Of a stretch of DNA of 10,890 nt, positions 6,252 to 10,890 are shown one piece after another; positions within the stretch are counted from its first letter, which is position 1; each line of letters opens with the position of its first letter. Below the pieces are notes generated by a model. It saw nothing but the letters and a program-made list of their open reading frames with translations, was not told where the DNA came from and did no database searches. The stretch spans positions 1 to 10,890 of the forward strand of contig JABEUT010000211.1 in the NCBI GenBank assembly GCA_013044305.1. Reading direction: 5' to 3'. This stretch comes from Bacteroidia bacterium. GTDB taxonomy: Bacteria > Bacteroidota > Bacteroidia > JABEUT01. Position numbers and translations under genes: made by a program.

Positions 6252-8513
6252 TCAGAATACGGCTATTTTCTTAACCGTTTGCTGGTTGTCGCTTTTCAGC
6301 ACTACCGTATAAATTCCTTTGCTGCAACCGGTGAGGTTTACAGGCAGCAGGAGCCTGCCACCTGATCCGGCAACCTGATTGTGCATAACCTCCTGCCCAA
6401 GCATGTCATATACCGAAATGGCATAGGTTTTGTCGGCATGCGAGTCGAACTGAAGGGTGAAGCTGCCATTGTTCGGGTTTGGATATACCGCAAGCGTGTT
6501 GTCCTCGGTAATATTAAATACCGACAGCGGATTGTCTTTTATGTTTACGTTGTCTATATACATGCTGGAGCCCTTTCCGCAACGGTTTTCAAAGGAGAAC
6601 ATCACGTCGGGGTTGCCGGCAAGGTTGCCGAGATATATGGTATCGGTTCTCCAGTTGGTGTTGAGCGGCTTAAAGGTACCGCTGTCGGTATTGGCTCCGT
6701 TCTGAACGGACTTTCCCGTTGTGCATAAGCTCATGCCGCCTTTAAGGTAAACCTGTGTCCACTGCACACCGCAGTCGGTAGAATAATACACTGCAAGGGT
6801 ATCGCTGAACTGGTTGTTGTAAGGAGCATACGCCACATCAAAATATAGTTCAGGGTTGTTGGTGCTGAAAAAGCTTACGGGCTGGCTGTACATTTGCTGC
6901 CTGTCGCCAATATTGGCGTTGGTGGTTTTGGAGTTGTTGTAAGCCATGCTGTGGGCGCTCAATCCGTAGCCTCCCACGCTTGCCTTGCTCCAGGTAACAA
7001 AGTAATTGGACGGGTTATTTTCCGACCAGTGCAGTGGCGGGAAATTTTGCTCAAACCCTTGCGCTAACGGCGCACTTGCCGAATTGAGTACTGTGATATA
7101 CGAGCTTTTTACCATAGTATCGGTACCCTTGGCTGTAGTAACTACCAGCGTAACATTAAAGGCTCCTGTGCTTGTGTAGGTAACCACAGGGTTCTGCGAT
7201 GTGGAAATGGGAGGTGTGCCTCCGGCAAAGGTCCACTTCCAGGCGGTAACGGGGAAGCTCGGAGCAGGGCCAAAGCTTTGATCGGTAAACTGCACCTTCA
7301 TACCGGCACAGCCTGCGGTAGGATTGCCCATGAACAGTGCTTTTGCCGGCGGAGGTTTGATATTGGTAAGTACCTCCTCGCTGTCGTTGAAGTGATAAGG
7401 GGTTCCGCTGGGGTTCAGGGAGTCCACATTAAAGTAGCCGTCGTCTGCGCCGCTCCATCCCCAGTTCATGTGCAGGTAGTTGTCGGCGGTGTTGTATCCG
7501 TCGCATACCCAGTTGTGCCCGCCGTTTACCGGGTCGAGCCCCGAATAGGAAACAATGCGAGCGGGTACTGCGTTCAGCTCCGCTTCAATAAGCGACAGCC
7601 AGGCAGCAGTTGTGTGTTGCCTGCGCAGTTCGTCGTGTATATATTTTGTGTAACCGAAATAATTGGGGAACGATTCCTGGGAGTTGGCGCCCGGAAAATC
7701 ATACATGGATACAAACGATCCGCTGTTCGAAGGGCTGTAATTCATTTGCAGGGTAACTCCGGCATCATAGAGCAGCTTAGCCACCTGCGAGTTGCCCGGC
7801 GATATAACCTTATTCGGCATGGAAGCCCACATGTAATTTGAAGTGTCAAGGTAGGCGAACAGCCAGCCGTAGTTTTCTGAATAAGGCGGATTAACGTCGT
7901 TGTAAGAAGCGTATCCTATACCATGAGGCGGGTAATTCCAATACTTCATTATTTGCCCCATGGTGGTGGCCACACAGCCGGTAACAGCCTGCGGGCTGCC
8001 CGGGCAGTAGGCATTGTAATAGGGGCTTTGATCCCAGGTTGTGGCACAGAACGGGCCCACAAAGCTTGATACCCTGTGTGTGTTGCTGTTATCAAAGGTG
8101 TTGTTGATGCACGATGCCCACTCATTTTTCAGGGTGGCTCCTGCTTGTATGTTGTTAGCCCTGATTGCTATAATCTGATCCTTTTCTTTATTCATCCAAT
8201 ATGCAGCATTACTGCCTATAGTCGGAGCCGCATAACCGCCTTCGTTGCTATAACCCAGAATAGGATGGGTGGCGTCTTCGGCTGAAACAATGATAAACCC
8301 TTTGTCGGTATTTACATTGAACACATAATACACCGGTTCGCCTCCGGGCGACTTTTCGGTATATGCCAGGCTAAGCTGCAAAGATTGTACATGAAATATG
8401 TGCGAGTAGTAATTTGAACCTGCGGATTGAGCGGTTCTTACATCAATCGGCTTGGCATAGGAAAGAACCATTCCGGTTAATAAAAGAATTGAAAGTAATG
8501 CAATCTTTTTCAT
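6252..8513 (-). CDS. T9SS-exported C10 (streptopain-type) cysteine protease with PKD domain
   Basis: 753 residues from the ATG at 8513. An in-frame ATG at 8549 lies within a consensus -7 box and would place twelve residues before the signal peptide, so 8513 is preferred. Order: signal peptide (1-20, cut near SYA/KP); propeptide with GFIIVSAED and ILGYS (about 71-89), as in pro-SpeB; C10 catalytic domain from about 150 to 390 with nucleophile Cys180 (VTGCVATTMGQIMKYW) and His333 (GGHNWVCDGY), followed by HMNWGWSG. The Cys-His spacing of 153 is close to that of streptopain. Next is a PKD domain (about 393-480), then a beta-rich adhesin-like or MAM-like region (about 485-668), and a T9SS type A sorting domain (about 675-753; VYPNPNNGSF, GIYTVVLKS). 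The enzyme should be secreted as a zymogen and anchored at or released from the surface, degrading extracellular proteins. Streptopain and Prevotella interpain are characterised relatives. Confidence 0.95.
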   Translation of the reverse strand: MKKIALLSILLLTGMVLSYAKPIDVRTAQSAGSNYYSHIFHVQSLQLSLAYTEKSPGGEPVYYVFNVNTDKGFIIVSAEDATHPILGYSNEGGYAAPTIGSNAAYWMNKEKDQIIAIRANNIQAGATLKNEWASCINNTFDNSNTHRVSSFVGPFCATTWDQSPYYNAYCPGSPQAVTGCVATTMGQIMKYWNYPPHGIGYASYNDVNPPYSENYGWLFAYLDTSNYMWASMPNKVISPGNSQVAKLLYDAGVTLQMNYSPSNSGSFVSMYDFPGANSQESFPNYFGYTKYIHDELRRQHTTAAWLSLIEAELNAVPARIVSYSGLDPVNGGHNWVCDGYNTADNYLHMNWGWSGADDGYFNVDSLNPSGTPYHFNDSEEVLTNIKPPPAKALFMGNPTAGCAGMKVQFTDQSFGPAPSFPVTAWKWTFAGGTPPISTSQNPVVTYTSTGAFNVTLVVTTAKGTDTMVKSSYITVLNSASAPLAQGFEQNFPPLHWSENNPSNYFVTWSKASVGGYGLSAHSMAYNNSKTTNANIGDRQQMYSQPVSFFSTNNPELYFDVAYAPYNNQFSDTLAVYYSTDCGVQWTQVYLKGGMSLCTTGKSVQNGANTDSGTFKPLNTNWRTDTIYLGNLAGNPDVMFSFENRCGKGSSMYIDNVNIKDNPLSVFNITEDNTLAVYPNPNNGSFTLQFDSHADKTYAISVYDMLGQEVMHNQVAGSGGRLLLPVNLTGCSKGIYTVVLKSDNQQTVKKIAVF

Positions 8514-8543
8514 GGGTATTGGGTATTTGGTTGGATAATATGA

Positions 8544-8574
8544 ATACAAAAGTATGAATTTACAGATACAAAAG
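8544..8574. repeat. 9-bp direct repeat ATACAAAAG, 22 bp apart
   Basis: ATACAAAAG occurs at 8544-8552 and 8566-8574. The copies are 22 bp apart, about two helical turns, and the first covers the protease gene's -7 element. It could be a pair of regulator half-sites or a duplicated promoter-like element. The tract is A/T-rich, so chance is a real alternative. Confidence 0.4.
8547..8554 (-). promoter_or_regulatory. Promoter -7 element for the C10 protease gene
   Basis: On the minus strand TACTTTTG (complement of 8547-8554) matches TAnnTTTG exactly, 33 bases before the ATG at 8513. The -33 region is weak: the nearest TTG is only 14 bases upstream, and TTTTC is at about the correct distance. The element overlaps the in-frame ATG at 8549, which supports the shorter protein. 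Confidence 0.5.
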
Positions 8575-8600
8575 AAAATTTGAACGGCTTTTTTTACTAC

Positions 8601-8628
8601 CGTGCAAAATCCTTATTCCGGATGCACG
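8601..8628. repeat. Interrupted palindrome in the divergent promoter region
   Basis: CGTGC (8601-8605) and ATCC (8609-8612) pair with GGAT (8620-8623) and GCACG (8624-8628). This makes a 9-bp stem with a 3-base AAA bulge on the left side and a 7-base loop. No T-run follows on either side, so it is not a terminator. It lies between the two divergent T9SS-cargo genes and could be an operator. Confidence 0.5.
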
Positions 8629-8649
8629 TATATGTGAAAAAATCCTTAT
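8606..8649 (+). repeat. 11-bp direct repeat AAAATCCTTAT upstream of the second T9SS cargo gene
   Basis: AAAATCCTTAT is present at 8606-8616 and again at 8639-8649. The start-to-start distance is 33 bp, about three helical turns. Both copies are preceded by GTG within a few bases, so similarity extends further. The second copy overlaps the first base of the putative -7 element at 8649-8656. The spacing and position fit paired activator or repressor sites. Confidence 0.5.
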
Positions 8650-8656
8650 AATATTG
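8649..8656 (+). promoter_or_regulatory. Possible -7 element for the second T9SS cargo gene
   Basis: TAATATTG matches TAnnTTTG except for one T, 26 bases before the ATG at 8683. No TTG is visible at the -33 position. A promoter with a poor -33 preceded by direct repeats would fit activator-dependent expression, but that is inference. Confidence 0.35.
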
Positions 8657-8682
8657 CACTCTCCAATCAAAATACCCTGATC

Positions 8683-9738
8683 ATGAAAACAACAACCTTA
8701 AATTTTACGGCAATGGTCATTGCCCTGTGTTTGCTGGCTGCAGCTAATCGTTGCAGCGCGCAGATCACCTACACTCAAAGCGATCTTCCCAAAGCAGGAG
8801 TTATCTATTACAGGTCAACGGATAGCAGCACAAGCCTGTCTCCCGGCTCCGGCGGAGCGGCACAAACGTGGAATTTAACCCCTCTTACCGCAAGCAGTAA
8901 GGATACCTTGAAGGTTCTTAATCCGGCAGGAACTCCCTATTCGGGCAAATTCCCCTCGGCGAACCTGGCGGCGGAGATCGGTTCCACAGGCGTATATGAT
9001 TATTTGACAGAAAGCGGCTCCTCGCTTCAACTGAACGGGGCATGGAGTGCTGCCACGCAATTTGAGTTTATTCCGGACTGGACCATGTTATCGCTGCCCG
9101 CCACCTACAATACAAAATGGATGGGCACCTTTAAGGATGCCATAAAAATGGCCTACCCTGTGCCTCCCTATGATTCGGTGGAAGTGGTTTCGCATACCAA
9201 CTATTACGACACGGTAGACGGATATGGCAGTGCCACCACCCCTTATAAAACATTTTCAAATACCCTTCGCCTTGTTGAAGTGGACCGCGGTATAGACTCC
9301 ACTTACCTGCAAAATGCAAGCACGCATGTGTGGTCGTCATTCGGAGCGCCCACAAAAAGCTGGCAAAAAACCTTTACCTGGTACGATGCCAACGATTTTC
9401 AGGTGGCAAAGGCTACATTAAAAGATTCTACCGCCACAACCTACAGCTACCAGTGGCTTACCAATATAGTTGCGGGAATTAATGAAGTAACCTTGAGCAA
9501 TCAGGCAAAAATTTATCCCAATCCGGCAACAGACGAGTTAAATATACAGGTGACCAAGCCCGGGGCAAAATACTTTAATGTGTTCGATATTACGGGCAAG
9601 GAAATGTTTTCAACTGAAATAAGCGCAACCCTTTCGCAGGTGAATGTATCCGGTCTTGCCAATGGCTTGTATCTCTACAGCATTACCGATATGAACGGCA
9701 CAACAACCGGCTCCGGTAAATTTATTATTGGCAGATAA
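8683..9738 (+). CDS. T9SS type A sorting-domain secreted protein of unknown function
   Basis: 351 residues. A signal peptide (basic start, hydrophobic about 10-21, cut after CSA at residue 26) is followed by a mature chain starting QITYTQSDLP. The body (27-270) is rich in Ser, Thr, Gly and aromatic residues, with a PGSGGAAQTWNL motif near residue 60. That motif occurs in a group of Bacteroidota secreted proteins I remember as uncharacterised; no catalytic signature is visible. From about 275 to 351 is a T9SS type A sorting domain: IYPNPATDELNI, FDITGKEMF, then GLANGLYLYSI and a final KFII. This sends the protein through the outer membrane via T9SS, normally with removal of the domain. It is divergent from the C10 protease gene across 169 bp, so the two may be co-regulated. 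A surface or extracellular beta-sandwich protein is the safest description. Confidence 0.9.
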   Translation: MKTTTLNFTAMVIALCLLAAANRCSAQITYTQSDLPKAGVIYYRSTDSSTSLSPGSGGAAQTWNLTPLTASSKDTLKVLNPAGTPYSGKFPSANLAAEIGSTGVYDYLTESGSSLQLNGAWSAATQFEFIPDWTMLSLPATYNTKWMGTFKDAIKMAYPVPPYDSVEVVSHTNYYDTVDGYGSATTPYKTFSNTLRLVEVDRGIDSTYLQNASTHVWSSFGAPTKSWQKTFTWYDANDFQVAKATLKDSTATTYSYQWLTNIVAGINEVTLSNQAKIYPNPATDELNIQVTKPGAKYFNVFDITGKEMFSTEISATLSQVNVSGLANGLYLYSITDMNGTTTGSGKFIIGR

Positions 9739-9756
9739 AACAGGTAAATGATTACG

Positions 9757-9793
9757 AAGCAAACAGGACAGGGCAACCCTGTCCTGTTTGCTT
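9757..9793. terminator. Bidirectional terminator with 17-bp stem
   Basis: AAGCAAACAGGACAGGG (9757-9773) pairs perfectly with CCCTGTCCTGTTTGCTT (9777-9793) around a CAA loop. It separates the convergent T9SS cargo gene and the PagL-like gene, and its right arm reaches the first base of the latter's stop codon (9793-9795). There is no long T-run: TTT on the plus strand and only a short T-rich stretch on the minus strand. Termination by the very stable hairpin is likely but not certain. Confidence 0.75.
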
Positions 9794-10890
9794 TATAGCC
9801 TGATGGAACAGCCGATACCTAGTTCGCTGTAATCGGCCTGTCCGAAGTTTGCATCAATATGCGCGCCAATGAATACATTAAAGAGGCTATATGAATAAGG
9901 CGACAGGAAGTAGTAATTCAAACCGAGCCTTACTGGGAATATGCTTTTGAGGTAATAGACTGTGGCAACCGTGGATCCTTCGTAAGTTATGTAAAACTGC
10001 CGGTAAAAGGGCTTATACAGGTTTATGCCTGCTTCCACATCCATGCCAAAGTGACCAACAAGCAGCTCGCAGCCCAGAGAAAAAAATATGTTAGAACTTT
10101 GCCATGAGGAGTAAGCAACAGGCTGGTTATCCATCAGCTGGCCGTAATTGCGGTAAGTAAGCCCGGCGCGGAGCTTAATATGGTTTTTTAAAACAACTCC
10201 TCCCGCTATGGCCGAAGAAAATACACCGTACTTGGGCGTTTGTACCGGCGCATAAGGACTGCCTCGGGCGTGAAAGCCTATGCCCGTTTGTTCTTCCAGA
10301 AAATACGTAGCGGGTATTTTCATCTTCTTCCTTTCAGGATAGATAAAATCCGGTTTTACGCTGCGTTGCTTAAACTGGGCACCTATACCAATCATTGCGG
10401 AGTTCAATCCAAGATTGGGCAGGGCGGTATGCCCGTCGGAGCTGTGGCAATAGCCGCCTTCCAAAAACAGGTTGTACCTGTCGGTTACCAGCAGCGTACG
10501 GTACGCAAATATCCTGAATGCCCAGGTAAAAGGTGTACCAATCGCATCGTTCTGCGGATTTGCCAGGGTGTCGTAATGCCGCGTAAAATAGGATGCGCCT
10601 AAGCCTATTTTGAAATACCAGGTCTTTTTCTGCCGCCTTGTTGTGTTAAAGGCGATATAGGGTATGATGTCAATTTCATCGCCAAAAACGCTTTGGTTGC
10701 CGAGCTGGGAAAAAGTAAAAGAGATTCCAATATCAGGGTGGTTGTAGTACTGTGCCCAGGGCATATTGTCAATATTTGATTCGCCTATATCCAATATGAC
10801 CGTTTGGCGCACGCCCGATACCGGATATTGCTGATAGTTCGGAATAATTCTGCCCGCCAGTAACTGCGGCTCTATGTACATGGAACGGCA
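9793..10890 (-). CDS. PagL-like acyloxyacyl hydrolase, outer-membrane beta-barrel (5' end outside window)
   Basis: 365 residues are visible. The frame stays open to the window edge and no signal peptide is seen, so the Met at 10881 is probably internal and the true start lies further upstream. The chain has repeated amphipathic, aromatic-rich strands and ends in an outer-membrane-type strand, as in a beta-barrel. In the first half the pattern WYFKIGLGASYFTRHY, then GTPFTWAFRIF, then GGYCHSSDGHTALPNLGLNS matches the PagL family (lipid A 3-O-deacylase). His and Ser of the H-x-S catalytic pair are encoded at 10444-10446 and 10438-10440. The third triad residue, Glu in Pseudomonas PagL 14 residues after His, appears to be Asn here. 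The second half (about 195-362 of the visible part) is a further set of strands; PagL itself is only about 150 residues, so this part is extra. Likely role: removing an acyl chain from lipid A at the outer membrane; deacylase activity is inferred. Confidence 0.75.
   Translation of the reverse strand, partial: CRSMYIEPQLLAGRIIPNYQQYPVSGVRQTVILDIGESNIDNMPWAQYYNHPDIGISFTFSQLGNQSVFGDEIDIIPYIAFNTTRRQKKTWYFKIGLGASYFTRHYDTLANPQNDAIGTPFTWAFRIFAYRTLLVTDRYNLFLEGGYCHSSDGHTALPNLGLNSAMIGIGAQFKQRSVKPDFIYPERKKMKIPATYFLEEQTGIGFHARGSPYAPVQTPKYGVFSSAIAGGVVLKNHIKLRAGLTYRNYGQLMDNQPVAYSSWQSSNIFFSLGCELLVGHFGMDVEAGINLYKPFYRQFYITYEGSTVATVYYLKSIFPVRLGLNYYFLSPYSYSLFNVFIGAHIDANFGQADYSELGIGCSIRL

Noticed and set aside
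7278..7841. 187-codon open frame on the plus strand opposite the C10 protease gene
   Set aside because: It lies fully antisense to the catalytic and PKD region of a gene with clear domains. It has no promoter or signal, and its Val/Arg-rich translation is typical of a shadow frame.
8549..8549. Upstream ATG giving a 765-residue C10 protease
   Set aside because: This ATG is inside a consensus -7 box and would put twelve extra residues before a normal signal peptide; the start at 8513 is preferred.
10240..10602. 120-codon plus-strand frame at the right end
   Set aside because: It is antisense to the PagL-like gene, including its catalytic motif, and its translation shows no signal peptide or family features.
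1..10890. Search for a defence system, CRISPR array, prophage, insertion sequence, tRNA or riboswitch
   Set aside because: No short regularly spaced repeats, transposase or integrase motifs, tRNA cloverleaf or long structured leader could be seen. All gaps between genes are below 210 bp.

Overview
The window looks like chromosomal DNA of a member of the Bacteroidota, probably a Chitinophagia/Sphingobacteriia-type environmental lineage, though rank below phylum is a guess. Evidence: two secreted proteins end in type A sorting domains of the type IX secretion system (T9SS), which occurs in Bacteroidota; several intergenic regions carry the phylum's promoter -7 element TAnnTTTG; and genes lack obvious Shine-Dalgarno sites. 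There is no rRNA, tRNA, CRISPR array, insertion sequence, phage gene or sign of recent transfer. Base composition and codon use look even throughout by eye.

Left part (1-3720). A bidirectional terminator lies at the left edge. Next is a minus-strand lipoprotein of the calcineurin-like metallophosphoesterase family (206-1246). Divergent from it, on the plus strand, are a PAP2-family phosphatase (1403-2248) and the intramembrane site-2 protease RseP (2336-3667), which has its own consensus promoter. RseP is followed by a terminator whose T-tract also supplies the -33 element of the next promoter.

Middle (3741-6250). A conserved-looking exported protein of unknown function (3767-4594) and an antiquitin-type (ALDH7) aldehyde dehydrogenase (4636-6189) are 41 bp apart and probably form one transcript. 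The ALDH7 enzyme most likely oxidises 2-aminoadipate semialdehyde in lysine catabolism. A strong hairpin separates them from the convergent gene that follows.

Right part (6252-10890). A large T9SS-exported cysteine protease of peptidase family C10 (streptopain/interpain type) is on the minus strand. Across a 169-bp divergent regulatory region lies a second T9SS cargo protein of unknown function on the plus strand. A 17-bp-stem terminator separates this from a minus-strand outer-membrane beta-barrel resembling the lipid A 3-O-deacylase PagL; its 5' end lies beyond the window.

Functionally this is mainly a cell-envelope and secretion neighbourhood: lipid phosphatase, site-2 protease, PagL-like barrel and two T9SS cargos, plus one amino-acid catabolism enzyme. 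I found no convincing new multi-gene system. The most unusual items are the repeat-rich promoter region shared by the two T9SS cargos, the terminator/promoter overlap at 3694-3748, the unknown exported protein linked to ALDH7, and an apparent Glu-to-Asn change in the PagL-type catalytic triad.
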